From Streptomyces paradoxus (GTDB lineage Bacteria; Actinomycetota; Actinomycetes; Streptomycetales; Streptomycetaceae), in contig NZ_JACHGV010000002.1 in NCBI RefSeq assembly GCF_014202475.1, forward strand, positions 705,102 through 769,101: 64,000 nucleotides of DNA, written 5' to 3'. Positions 34,752 to 43,227 of this stretch are shown here, one piece after another. Both the position numbers and the translations under genes were made by a program. Every line of letters starts with the position of its first letter. The stretch's first letter is position 1. The notes under the pieces were generated by a model, which searched no databases, was not told the DNA's origin, and worked only from the letters and a program-made list of their open reading frames with translations.

Positions 34752-34762
34752 TGACTCAGTCA
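34752..34762. promoter_or_regulatory. MarR-type palindrome upstream of the MarR-GNAT gene
   Basis: TGACTCAGTCA is a perfect 11-base palindrome centred on C, inside an AT-rich stretch (ATATTTGACT...). It overlaps the last codons of the adjacent pseudogene and is 20 bases from the MarR-GNAT start. Confidence 0.6.
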
Positions 34763-35049
34763 GAGATACCGTTGGGCCGAGCGTATGCCGCCCAGGACCC
34801 CGAGGGCTACCCCCGGGGGCTCCGCCGCCCGGTACACGCAGACCTGGGCGCCGGTCTTGCCGGTGACCGCGGAGATCAGCTCCATCGGGCGCTTCACGCC
34901 GTCACGGGGGAAGATCGTCTCGCCGACGCCGAGGATGACCGGCGCCGCCCGAACAGCAGCGCGTCGGCTCTGGCCAGCCCCGCGTCGAAGGCGCCGCCCA
35001 GCACCTCCTCGTCGAAGGAGCGGGGGCCTGACGCGGGAGACGCGTCCAT
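34760..35049 (-). pseudogene. Decayed DHFR-family (RibD-C-like) gene with internal deletion
   Basis: From ATG 35049 the frame reads MDASPASGPRSFDEEVLGGA and on to ARADALLFGR, the middle-N part of YyaP-like proteins (FDEEV...ADALLLGR). Around 34950 the frame shifts, and the other frame continues VILGVGETIFPRDG and then TGAQVCVYRA, matching the family C-terminus (VVLGTGKRLF...GVVVHTYR). About 60-110 residues between them are missing. The two halves are in different frames on the same strand, so an internal deletion with frameshift is the simplest reading. Confidence 0.7.
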
Positions 35050-35192
35050 GGAACGCACTGCCGGAAACCCTTCCGACGACGACGCGTCCTCCGTGCACCC
35101 CACCACCCCCGGTGATGGCGCCACTTGCACCAACCGCGCCGGGCCGTCCGCCGGGCCGAGGACCGGGCGGGTGACGGGGTGGTCCCCAGGGT

Positions 35193-36242
35193 TCAGGAGG
35201 CCCGCGGCACCCCGGAGGACCCGCGCACCATCAACTCGCCCCGCACCGAGGCGATCCCTCCGGGCGGTGCCTCCTCGCGGCCCATGGCGATCCGCCCCGC
35301 CCGGGCTCCCGCCTCCGCCAGCGGCAGCCGCACCGTGGTCAGCGACGGCACCGCGTCGATGCTGAAGGGCAGGTCGTCGAAGCCCGCAACCGACACGTCC
35401 TCCGGAATCCGCTGGCCGGAGTCCCGCAGCGCGGCGCACGCCCCCAGCGCGACGGAGTCGTTCGCCGCGACCACGGCCGTCAGCGACGGGTCACGCCGCA
35501 GCAGCTCAAGCGTCGCCTCGTAGCCGGACCGCCGGTCGTAGCGCCCGTGCACCGTCCACCCGGGGTCCTCCTCGATCCCGTGCGCGGCCAGCGCGGCCCG
35601 ATGCCCTTCCAGCCGGTGCCGCGTGGTCGTCCGCTCCTCCGGGCCCGCGATGTAGCCGAGCCGCCGGTGCCCGAGCCCGATGAGGTGCTCGGTCAGCTCC
35701 TGCCCGCCGCCGCGGTTGTCGAAGGTCAGCGCGATGGCCCCGGTGTCCGGCGCCGGCGGGCGCCCGCACAGCACGACCCGCGTCCCGGCCTCGACCAGCT
35801 TGCGCACCTTGGCGTCCATCGCCGCCTTGTGCGGCGCGTCCTCGATCGCCCCGCCGGTCAGCACCACGGCCGCGGCCCGCTGCCGCTGCAGCAGCGTGAG
35901 GTAGGTCAGCTCCCGCTCGGGTGAGCCGCCCGTGTTGCAGACCACCGCGAGTCTCTCCCCGCCCGCACGGCCGCCCGGCCCGCCGATCTCGGCCTGGATG
36001 GCACTCGCCATGATCCCGAAGAACGGGTCGGCGATGTCGTTCACCAGGATCCCGACCAGGTCGGAGGTGGCGGCGGCCAGCGCGCTCGCCGGCCCGTTGA
36101 GGACGTAGTCCAGCTCGTCCACGGCCTTCAGCACCCGCTCGCGGGTGGAGGCCGCCACGGGGTAGTTCCCGTTCAGCACGCGCGACACCGTCGCGGGTGA
36201 GACCTGTGCGCGGGCCGCCACGTCCGCCAGGGTCACCGTCAT
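35193..36242 (-). CDS. LacI-family regulator of the divergent dehydrogenase operon
   Basis: A 349-residue LacI protein. HTH TVTLADVAARAQVSPATVSRVLNGNYPVA, hinge YVLNGPASALAAATSD and a sugar-binding-like effector domain are intact. The hinge has NGPASALAAA where PNxxARxL is common. The ATG at 36242 follows GGAGGA by 7 bases. It is divergent from the Gfo/Idh-DUF993-isomerase operon, whose promoter contains a LacI-type site, so it probably represses that operon. Confidence 0.9.
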   Translation of the reverse strand: MTVTLADVAARAQVSPATVSRVLNGNYPVAASTRERVLKAVDELDYVLNGPASALAAATSDLVGILVNDIADPFFGIMASAIQAEIGGPGGRAGGERLAVVCNTGGSPERELTYLTLLQRQRAAAVVLTGGAIEDAPHKAAMDAKVRKLVEAGTRVVLCGRPPAPDTGAIALTFDNRGGGQELTEHLIGLGHRRLGYIAGPEERTTTRHRLEGHRAALAAHGIEEDPGWTVHGRYDRRSGYEATLELLRRDPSLTAVVAANDSVALGACAALRDSGQRIPEDVSVAGFDDLPFSIDAVPSLTTVRLPLAEAGARAGRIAMGREEAPPGGIASVRGELMVRGSSGVPRAS

Positions 36243-36436
36243 CTCGTCGTCCTCCGGTCGCGCATCTCGTGTCGTCTCCGCCCTCGTACACACCCAGACC
36301 ACCGGACATGGTTCCGCGCGGATCAGCAGGTCGACCGCCCCCGCCCCGGCGAACCAATGGCCAAGGTTCCGAGCAGACCTTAAGCCCCCGACCCCCGGTT
36401 GTTCGCCCCCTCGAACAACTCGTCCTGGTCACGGTC

Positions 36437-36490
36437 TTGTCCGGACCGCCGTTCAGAGGCTAGCTTCTCCGTATATAGAAAGCGCTTGCT
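36437..36490 (+). promoter_or_regulatory. Promoter and LacI-type operator of the Gfo/Idh operon
   Basis: AGAAAGCGCTTGCT (36477-36490) is a LacI-type palindrome, 12 of 14 positions symmetric around GC. Upstream are TTGTCC (36437-36442) and TAGCTT (36461-36466) with an 18-base spacer as a possible promoter; TATATA at 36472 is an alternative -10. The operator would sit at or just after the start of transcription. The rest of the 339-base gap is unremarkable. Confidence 0.65.
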
Positions 36491-36581
36491 GCAACGCTCA
36501 CCAGTTAACGGACGGCTCACCGGGCCGCCTGTGACGGGTGGGGCGTACGCGGCGCCGCGACCGCGTACGAAGGGAACGACG

Positions 36582-37733
36582 TTGACACGCAAGACGGTGC
36601 GAATCGCCATGAACGGCGTGACCGGGCGCATGGGCTACCGCCAGCACCTGGTCCGCTCCATCCTCGCCCTCCGCGAGCAGGGCGGTCTCGACCTCGGCGA
36701 CGGCACGGTGCTGTGGCCGGAGCCGATCCTGGTCGGCCGCCGTGAGCACGCGCTGAAGGCGATGGCCGAGCGGCACGGGCTGGAGCACGTCTCCACGGAC
36801 GTGGACGCGGTCCTCGCCGACGAGACGGTGGACATCTACTTCGACGCGCAGGTCACCTCGGCCCGTGAGGAGGCCCTGAAGAAGGCCATCGCGGCCGGCA
36901 AGCACATCTACACCGAGAAGCCGACCGCCACCGGCCTCGACGGCGCCCTGGACCTCGCCCGCCTGGCGAACGAGGCCGGTATCAAGCACGGCGTCGTCCA
37001 GGACAAGCTGTTCCTCCCGGGCCTGCTGAAGCTGAAGCGCCTCATCGACGGCGGCTTCTTCGGCCGGATCCTGTCCGTGCGCGGCGAGTTCGGCTACTGG
37101 GTCTTCGAGGGCGACTGGCAGACCGCCCAGCGCCCGTCCTGGAACTACCGGGCCGAGGACGGCGGCGGCATCGTCGTCGACATGTTCCCGCACTGGGAGT
37201 ACGTGCTGCACGAGCTGTTCGGCCGCGTGAAGTCCGTCCAGGCCCTCACCGCCACCCACATCCCGCAGCGCTGGGACGAGAACGACAAGCCCTACGACGC
37301 GACGGCCGACGACGCCGCGTACGGCGTCTTCGAGCTGGAGGGCGGCGCGATCGCCCAGATCAACTCCTCCTGGGCCGTCCGCGTCAACCGCGACGAGCTG
37401 GTGGAGTTCCAGGTGGACGGCACCGAGGGCTCCGCGGTCGCGGGCCTGCGCAACTGCCGCGTCCAGCACCGCAGCGCCACCCCCAAGCCGGTCTGGAACC
37501 CGGACATCCCCGCCACGGAGGTCTTCCGCGACCAGTGGCAGGAGGTCCCGGACAACACCGAGTTCGACAACGGCTTCAAGGCCCAGTGGGAGCTGTTCCT
37601 GCGGCACGTCTACGCCGACGCCCCCTACCACTGGGACCTGCTGGCCGGTGCCCGCGGTGTCCAGCTCGCCGAGCTGGGCCTGAGGTCCTCGGCGGAGGGC
37701 CGCCGTCTCGACGTACCGGAGATCTCGCTGTGA
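36582..37733 (+). CDS. Gfo/Idh/MocA-family dehydrogenase
   Basis: A 383-residue NAD(P)-dependent sugar or cyclitol dehydrogenase. The nucleotide site is MNGVTGRMG (10-18), an unusual variant of GxGxxG, with catalytic-dyad EKP at 112-114. DMFPHWEYVLHELFG and the C-terminal beta sheet are typical. The start is TTG 36582 with AAGGGA 6 bases upstream; upstream in-frame ATGs would run through the operator. It is the first gene of a three-gene operon and overlaps the next gene by 4 bases. The substrate is unknown. Confidence 0.87.
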   Translation: MTRKTVRIAMNGVTGRMGYRQHLVRSILALREQGGLDLGDGTVLWPEPILVGRREHALKAMAERHGLEHVSTDVDAVLADETVDIYFDAQVTSAREEALKKAIAAGKHIYTEKPTATGLDGALDLARLANEAGIKHGVVQDKLFLPGLLKLKRLIDGGFFGRILSVRGEFGYWVFEGDWQTAQRPSWNYRAEDGGGIVVDMFPHWEYVLHELFGRVKSVQALTATHIPQRWDENDKPYDATADDAAYGVFELEGGAIAQINSSWAVRVNRDELVEFQVDGTEGSAVAGLRNCRVQHRSATPKPVWNPDIPATEVFRDQWQEVPDNTEFDNGFKAQWELFLRHVYADAPYHWDLLAGARGVQLAELGLRSSAEGRRLDVPEISL

Positions 37734-38884
37734 CCATCCGACTTCCCGGCGCCGGCGGGACGTTGCGGACCTACGAGCCCCGCACCGAGCCCCTGGGCGT
37801 GACCCCCGGCACGCCCTTCACCTCCCGCACGGTCTTCTCGGCGGCGCACGTCGTAGCCGACCCCTTCGCGGACGTCTCCCCCGACTCGCCCGCCGCGGTC
37901 GACTGGGACGCCACCCTCGCCTTCCGCCGCCACCTGTGGTCGCACGGGCTGGGAGTCGCCGAGGCCATGGACACCGCCCAGCGCGGCATGGGCCTGGACT
38001 GGGCGGGCGCGGCGGAGCTGATCCGCCGCTCCGCCGCCGAGGCCAAGGCGGTCGGCGGCCGCATCGCCTGCGGCGTCGGCACCGACCAGCTGACCGCCGG
38101 CGGCACGCTCGCCGAGGTCCGCGCCGCCTACGAGGAGCAGCTCGCCCTCGTCGAGGAGTCCGGCGCGCAGGCCATCCTGATGGCGTCCCGGGCGCTCGCG
38201 GCGGCGGCCTCCGGGCCGGAGGACTACCTGGAGGTCTACGGCCACCTGCTGCGCCAGGCCGCCGAGCCGGTGGTCCTGCACTGGCTGGGCCCGATGTTCG
38301 ACCCGGCCCTGGAGGGCTACTGGGGGTCGGCCGACCTCGACGCGGCGACGGACACGTTCCTGGACGTGATCGCGGCCCACCCCGACAAGGTCGACGGCAT
38401 CAAGGTCTCGCTGCTGGACGCCCGGCGCGAGATCGACATCCGCCGCCGGCTCCCGAAGGGCGTGCGCTGCTACACGGGCGACGACTTCAACTACCCCGAG
38501 CTGATCGCGGGCGACGAGCAGGGCTTCAGCCACGCGCTGCTCGGCATCTTCGACCCGCTGGGCCCGCTGGCGGCTCAGGCGGTCCGGGTCCTGGACACCG
38601 GCGACGTGCGGGGCTTCCGCGATCTGCTCGACCCCACGGTCGGGCTCTCCCGCCACCTGTTCCAGACCCCGACCCGCTTCTACAAGACGGGCGTGGTCTT
38701 CCTGGCCTGGCTGGCGGGCCACCAGTCGCACTTCACGATGGTCGGCGGCCTGCAGTCGGCCCGCTCGCTGCCGCACTTCGCGACGGCGTACGAACTGGCC
38801 GACGGGCTGGGGCTGTTCCCCGACCCGAAGCTCGCGGAGGAACGCATGAAGACGCTGCTGAGCATGTACGGGGTGAACCAGTGA
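37730..38884 (+). CDS. DUF993/dihydrodipicolinate-synthase-like lyase
   Basis: A 384-residue TIM-barrel protein related to the DapA/aldolase superfamily (DUF993). The likely Schiff-base Lys is K225 in DGIKVSLLD at the expected sixth strand, and HWLGPMFDPALEGYWG and YTGDDFNYPELIAGDEQG are family hallmarks. A retro-aldol cleavage or dehydration is the natural prediction. The GTG start at 37730 overlaps the dehydrogenase stop (GTGA), and its own stop overlaps the next start the same way, so all three proteins are made together. Confidence 0.85.
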   Translation: MTIRLPGAGGTLRTYEPRTEPLGVTPGTPFTSRTVFSAAHVVADPFADVSPDSPAAVDWDATLAFRRHLWSHGLGVAEAMDTAQRGMGLDWAGAAELIRRSAAEAKAVGGRIACGVGTDQLTAGGTLAEVRAAYEEQLALVEESGAQAILMASRALAAAASGPEDYLEVYGHLLRQAAEPVVLHWLGPMFDPALEGYWGSADLDAATDTFLDVIAAHPDKVDGIKVSLLDARREIDIRRRLPKGVRCYTGDDFNYPELIAGDEQGFSHALLGIFDPLGPLAAQAVRVLDTGDVRGFRDLLDPTVGLSRHLFQTPTRFYKTGVVFLAWLAGHQSHFTMVGGLQSARSLPHFATAYELADGLGLFPDPKLAEERMKTLLSMYGVNQ

Positions 38885-39714
38885 GCGGGTCGCTGGAGCG
38901 CTTCTCCATCAACCAGATGACGGTGAAGCAGCTGTCGCTGCCGGAACTGGCCGACGGCTGCGCCCGGCTGGGCATCGGCAACATGGGGCTCTGGCGCGAG
39001 CCGGTGCAGGCGTTCGGCCTGGAGGCCACGGCCAAGCTGGTGCGGGACGCCGGGCTGACGGTGACCACGTTGTGCCGGGGCGGGTTCTTCACTGCGATCG
39101 ACCCGCAGGAGCGTGCGGAGGCCCTGGCCGACAACCGGCGCGCGATCGACGAGGCGGCGACGCTGGGCACGGACACGCTGGTCCTGGTCTCGGGCGGCCT
39201 CCCCGCGGGCTCCAAGGACCTGCACGGCGCCCGCGAGCGCATCGCCGACGCCCTGGCGGAACTGGGCCCGTACGCGGAGCGGCACGGCGTCCGCCTGGCC
39301 ATCGAGCCGCTGCACCCCATGTACGCCTCGGACCGCTGTGTGGTGTCGACGCTGGCCCAGGCCCTGGACCTCGCCGAGCGCTTCCCGGCGCGGCAGGTCG
39401 GCGTCACGGTCGACACGTACCACATCTGGTGGGACGACACCGCCCCCGCGCAGATCGCCCGGGCGGGCGCGGGCGGCCGTATCCACACCTTCCAGCTCGC
39501 CGACTGGACGACCCCCCTCCCGGAGGGCGTCCTCACCGGCCGCGGTCAGATCGGCGACGGGGCGATCGACATGCGGGAATGGCAGGGCTACGTGGAGGCG
39601 GCCGGCTACACCGGCGCCATCGAGGTGGAGCTGTTCAACGACGGTCTGTGGGCGCGGGACGGCCAGGAGGTCCTGGCCGAGACGGCCGCGAGGTTCACCG
39701 AACACACCCGGTGA
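38881..39714 (+). CDS. Sugar phosphate isomerase/epimerase (TIM barrel)
   Basis: A 277-residue xylose-isomerase-like protein. Predicted metal ligands are E142 (AIEPLHP), D178 (VTVDTYH), H202 (IHTFQLADW) and E248 or E250 (IEVELFN). It is the third gene of the coupled operon, starting at GTG 38881 inside the DUF993 stop. It probably epimerises or isomerises the keto product of the dehydrogenase. A strong terminator follows 18 bases on. Confidence 0.88.
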   Translation: MSGSLERFSINQMTVKQLSLPELADGCARLGIGNMGLWREPVQAFGLEATAKLVRDAGLTVTTLCRGGFFTAIDPQERAEALADNRRAIDEAATLGTDTLVLVSGGLPAGSKDLHGARERIADALAELGPYAERHGVRLAIEPLHPMYASDRCVVSTLAQALDLAERFPARQVGVTVDTYHIWWDDTAPAQIARAGAGGRIHTFQLADWTTPLPEGVLTGRGQIGDGAIDMREWQGYVEAAGYTGAIEVELFNDGLWARDGQEVLAETAARFTEHTR

Positions 39715-39731
39715 CCCGTCCCGGACCAGGC

Positions 39732-39770
39732 CCGCCGCCCCGCCCCGCGTATCCGGGGGCGGGGCGGCGG
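39732..39770 (+). terminator. Strong terminator of the Gfo/Idh operon
   Basis: CCGCCGCCCCGCCCC (39732-39746) pairs perfectly over 15 bases with GGGGCGGGGCGGCGG (39756-39770), loop of 9. It lies 18 bases past the isomerase stop. Confidence 0.8.
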
Positions 39771-39891
39771 CGTGCCGGGGACGCCCGGGCCGCTCCGGAT
39801 GCACCCGCACCCCGGGCGTGACACGCTTTTCCCAAGGACTCGGCCGGTCGCAGCTCTCTCTTCCCCTCGCATCCTGATTCGGAGAGCAGCC

Positions 39892-41076
39892 ATGGCTGAC
39901 TTCCTCGTCAACACCACCAAGACCGGCGATCAGCTCCAGCCTGCCGTCGACGCCCTGTTCGGCACGCAGTTCCTGGAGCTGTGGTCGGACGAGAGCGACT
40001 TCGTCATCAAGGGGCAGTTCCTGGGGGACGACGGCGACAAGCTCGGGGACGAGTTCGCGGTCAGTACGCAGCCGGCGGACGGGCCGGGGGTGCGGCCGCT
40101 GTGGCCGTCCGTGCTGTCCGCCGGGATCAGCGGCCAGTTCGCCGCATGGCTGGAGACCCCCTTCGGCACGCCCGGACCGAGCCCGTCCGTGAAGCTCCAG
40201 CGGTTCTCCGAGGGGCGGAAGGCCGGTCCGGAGACGCTCGTCACGACCGACGCGGATCCGAAGGTCCGGCCCTGCCTCGCGTTCATGATCGACGGTGGTG
40301 TGCTGGTCACCTGGGCGAGCCGACGGCCCGACCAGCGCATTCGCGCGCGGCGGTTCCGTTCGGACGGCAGTCCGGCCACACCGGAGTTCACGGTCAGCAC
40401 CACCGAGGGCTTCCATGAGAAGCCCGCCGCCTCGATCCTCACCAACGGCAACGTGGTCGTCGCCTGGTCGACCGATCCCTCGGCGATCGGCGGGGGCCGG
40501 CTCGCCCTGCGGTTCTTCGACTTCGAGGGCAACCCGCTGGGCGGGGAGATCCAGCCCGATGTCGGCGGCTTCACCGGGGTCAACGCGATCACCCTGCTCG
40601 ACAGCGGACGGTTCGTCGTCGCGCACATCGAGGGCATCCAGCCCAGCGACCTGGGCAAGCCGCAGACCACCGTCGCGGCGAGCATCTTCCAGCCCGACGG
40701 CACCGAGACCTTCGACATCACGGCCGGCAATCCCCGGGGCTTCACCCGGAGCTCCCCGGCCCTGTCCCGGCTGCCGGGCGGGCGCTTCCTGATGGCGTGG
40801 GTCGAGGAGAGCGCGGACACCCACGACACCGTGCCGACGGTGATGGCCAAGGTCTGCTCGGAGAGCCAGGGTTCACTCGGCGACCCGGTGCGGGTCAGCA
40901 CGGCCGACCCGGGGAGACGGTCCCACATCTGCACCGCGACGGCCTTCGGCAACGGCCCGGAGAGCGCGATCGTCACCTGGGACGACGACAGCCACCTCGA
41001 CGGCGACACGGGCTTCGGCGTACGGGCCCGCACGTTCCATGTCAGCCCGCCCGGGATGCTGGTCGAGGCGTCCTAG
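39892..41076 (+). CDS. Hypothetical beta-repeat protein
   Basis: A 394-residue protein without signal peptide or membrane helix. It consists of recurring units of about 45-55 residues with the pattern VTWASRRPDQRIRARRF, VVAWSTDPSAIGGGRLALRFFD, FLMAWVEESADT, AIVTWDDDSH...GVRARTF: a Trp-containing strand, an acidic loop, an Arg-rich strand, then FxxDGxP. This suggests a beta-propeller-like fold as seen in RTX-associated repeat proteins. GGAGAG lies 6 bases before the ATG. Its last 204 bases are overlapped by the opposite-strand EamA reading frame. Function unknown. Confidence 0.78.
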   Translation: MADFLVNTTKTGDQLQPAVDALFGTQFLELWSDESDFVIKGQFLGDDGDKLGDEFAVSTQPADGPGVRPLWPSVLSAGISGQFAAWLETPFGTPGPSPSVKLQRFSEGRKAGPETLVTTDADPKVRPCLAFMIDGGVLVTWASRRPDQRIRARRFRSDGSPATPEFTVSTTEGFHEKPAASILTNGNVVVAWSTDPSAIGGGRLALRFFDFEGNPLGGEIQPDVGGFTGVNAITLLDSGRFVVAHIEGIQPSDLGKPQTTVAASIFQPDGTETFDITAGNPRGFTRSSPALSRLPGGRFLMAWVEESADTHDTVPTVMAKVCSESQGSLGDPVRVSTADPGRRSHICTATAFGNGPESAIVTWDDDSHLDGDTGFGVRARTFHVSPPGMLVEAS

Positions 41077-41952
41077 GAGCGGCCGTCGGGTCCCGGGACC
41101 CCGCGGGGTGAGGGAGGCCAGCCCCACCCCGCCCACCAGCAGCGCCGCCGCGCACCACCGCAGCGGGCCCACCGGCTCGCCGAGGAAGAGGAACGCCGAC
41201 GACATGCCGAAGACCGGCACCAGGAGGGAGAACGGCGCCACCGTGGAGGCGGGGTGGTGGCGCAGGAGGAATCCCCATGCGCCGAAGCCGAAGACCGTGG
41301 TGATCCAGGCGACGTAGAGGACCGTGCCCGCGCCTTGCCAGTCCAGGGCGCGCAGGGCCGCCAGGTCGCGCGAGGGGCCCTCCGTGAGGAGGGAGAGGGC
41401 CAGCAGGGGCAGGACCGGGACCGTGCTGACCCAGACCATGAAGTTCAGGGCGTCGGGCGGAGCGGCCTTGCGCGTGAGGACGTTCGAGGCGCCCCAGCAC
41501 GCCGCAGCGCCGACGACCAGGGCGAAGGCGCCGAGCGGGCCCGAGGTGCCCTCGTCCACGGCCGCCACGGCGATGCCGGCCAGGGCGATCAGCATGCCCA
41601 GCAGGCGGATGCGGGACGGCCGTTCGCCCAGGGTCAGGGCCGCGATCGCCGCCGTGAACACCGCCTGGATCTGCAGGACCAGGGAGGACAGGCCGGCCGG
41701 CATGCCGGCGTCCATGCCGACGAAGAGCAGGCCGAACTTCGCCACGCCCAGGACCAGGCCGACCGCCACGATCCACTTCCACGCCACCTTCGGGCGGCCC
41801 ACGAGGAACACCGCCGGGAGCGCCGCGGCCAGGAAGCGCAGGGCGGAGAAGAGCAGGGGCGGGAAGTGGTCCAGGCCGATCTCGATGACCGTGAAGTTGA
41901 CGCCCCAGACGGCGGCGACCAGGACGGCGAGGGCGAGGTGTGACGGGCGCAT
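40873..41952 (-). CDS. EamA/DMT-family transporter with C-terminal extension
   Basis: A 359-residue DMT-superfamily permease with ten predicted helices in two EamA repeats (repeat 1 about 4-130, repeat 2 about 140-285). Such proteins export amino acids or other metabolites. The fold should end near residue 290 (GVGLASLTPRG). The frame continues a further 65-70 hydrophilic residues, lying antisense to the end of the hypothetical gene. The tail may be real, or the ancestral stop may have been lost. It is divergent from a LysR regulator that probably controls it. Confidence 0.85.
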   Translation of the reverse strand: MRPSHLALAVLVAAVWGVNFTVIEIGLDHFPPLLFSALRFLAAALPAVFLVGRPKVAWKWIVAVGLVLGVAKFGLLFVGMDAGMPAGLSSLVLQIQAVFTAAIAALTLGERPSRIRLLGMLIALAGIAVAAVDEGTSGPLGAFALVVGAAACWGASNVLTRKAAPPDALNFMVWVSTVPVLPLLALSLLTEGPSRDLAALRALDWQGAGTVLYVAWITTVFGFGAWGFLLRHHPASTVAPFSLLVPVFGMSSAFLFLGEPVGPLRWCAAALLVGGVGLASLTPRGPGTRRPLLGRLDQHPGRADMERAGPYAEARVAVEVAVVVPGDDRALRAVAEGRRGADVGPSPRVGRADPHRVAE

Positions 41953-41987
41953 GCGGTGAGCATCGCGCCCCGCGACCGTGAAGCACC

Positions 41988-42023
41988 AGCGATGATTGCT
42001 GCATGGTTGGATGAAGCATCGCT
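41988..42023. promoter_or_regulatory. LysR-type operator between EamA and LysR genes
   Basis: AGCGATG (41988-41994) and CATCGCT (42017-42023) are perfect inverted arms around an AT-richer centre (ATTGCTGCATGGTTGGATGAAG). The position between the divergent starts fits a LysR autoregulatory site. Confidence 0.6.
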
Positions 42024-42066
42024 AAGCAGAATTCTGAGCGGCCCGCTCAGCGGAAAGGAGCGCCCC

Positions 42067-42984
42067 GTGCTCGATCTCCAGCGGCTGCGCGCCCTGCACG
42101 CCGTCTCCGTGCACGGCACCGTCGGCGCCGCCGCGCTCGCGCTCGGGTACACGCCCTCCGCGGTGTCCCAGCAGATCGCCAAGCTGGAGCGGGAGACCCG
42201 GACCGTGCTGCTGGAGCGGGAGGGGCGGGGCGTCCGGCTCACCGACGAGGCCCGGCAACTGGTCGTGGCCGCACAGGAGTTGCTGGCCATCGTGGAGCGC
42301 GCCGAGACCGAACTGGAGGAGCGGCGGGGCCGGCCGGCGGGGCGGCTGACCGTCGCCGCGTTCGCGTCGGCGGCGCGCGGGCTGATGCCGGGCGTGCTGG
42401 CCGAGCTGGCCCGCAGGCATCCGGCCCTGGACGCCCGGCTCTCCGAGGTCGATCCGCACCTGTCGGTCGACCTGGTGGCGAAGGGCGCCGTCGACCTCGC
42501 CGTCGCGCACGACTGGGACATCGCGCCGCTGCCCGCCCCGCCGGGCCTGGAGCAGGCGGTCATCGGGGACGACCTGTGCGATCTGCTCGTCCCCGCGGGG
42601 CATCCCTTCGCCGGGCGGGCCGCCGTGCGGCGGGAGGAGCTGGGCGGCGAGCGGTGGATCTGCCAGCCGCCGGGGCGGGTCTGCCACGACTGGCTGCTGC
42701 GGACGCTGCGCGCGGCCGGGCACGAACCGGACCTCGTCCACCAGGCCGACGAGAACCCCACCCTCGTGGCCCTGGTCGCCGCCGGGCTCGGGGTCGCGCT
42801 CATCCCCCGGCTGGGGCGCGGGCCGCTGCCCGCCGGGGTGGTGGCGGTGGCGCTCGATCCGATGCCGGTGCGACGACTGTACGCCCTGTGGCGGACGGGG
42901 GCGGCACGGCGGCCGGCCATCGCGGAAACCGTACGGGTGCTCCGTGAGTTGTGGCCGGAAGTGACGGCTCATCCGCCCCGCTGA
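42067..42984 (+). CDS. LysR-family transcriptional regulator
   Basis: A 305-residue regulator. The N-terminal HTH LDLQRLRALHAVSVHGTVGAAALALGYTPSAVSQQIAKLERE is standard, and the effector domain (about 90-300) contains the usual two-lobed fold. The start is GTG 42067 with AAAGGAG about 6 bases upstream; an earlier ATG at 41956 would place the N-terminus across the operator. It probably controls the divergent EamA transporter. Confidence 0.92.
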   Translation: MLDLQRLRALHAVSVHGTVGAAALALGYTPSAVSQQIAKLERETRTVLLEREGRGVRLTDEARQLVVAAQELLAIVERAETELEERRGRPAGRLTVAAFASAARGLMPGVLAELARRHPALDARLSEVDPHLSVDLVAKGAVDLAVAHDWDIAPLPAPPGLEQAVIGDDLCDLLVPAGHPFAGRAAVRREELGGERWICQPPGRVCHDWLLRTLRAAGHEPDLVHQADENPTLVALVAAGLGVALIPRLGRGPLPAGVVAVALDPMPVRRLYALWRTGAARRPAIAETVRVLRELWPEVTAHPPR

Positions 42985-43227
42985 GCCCCTGGCTCCCTCG
43001 CGTCCCGACTTGCGGAAATCCGGGCCGAGGCGGGAACCCGGACCGGACCGTCCCCGTCCAACCGCAGGCCACCGGAGAGTCACCACGGTGCGGTGTCGGC
43101 CCTCGCCACTGGCTGCGATCGCTGACCACCCTCTCCGCCGTACCGCGGCCGGCGGCACCCGCCGCCATCGGCGCGTCCCCCTCCAACCGCGCCGGTGGCG
43201 GCCCCTTCGCGGTTACCGTGCATTCCC

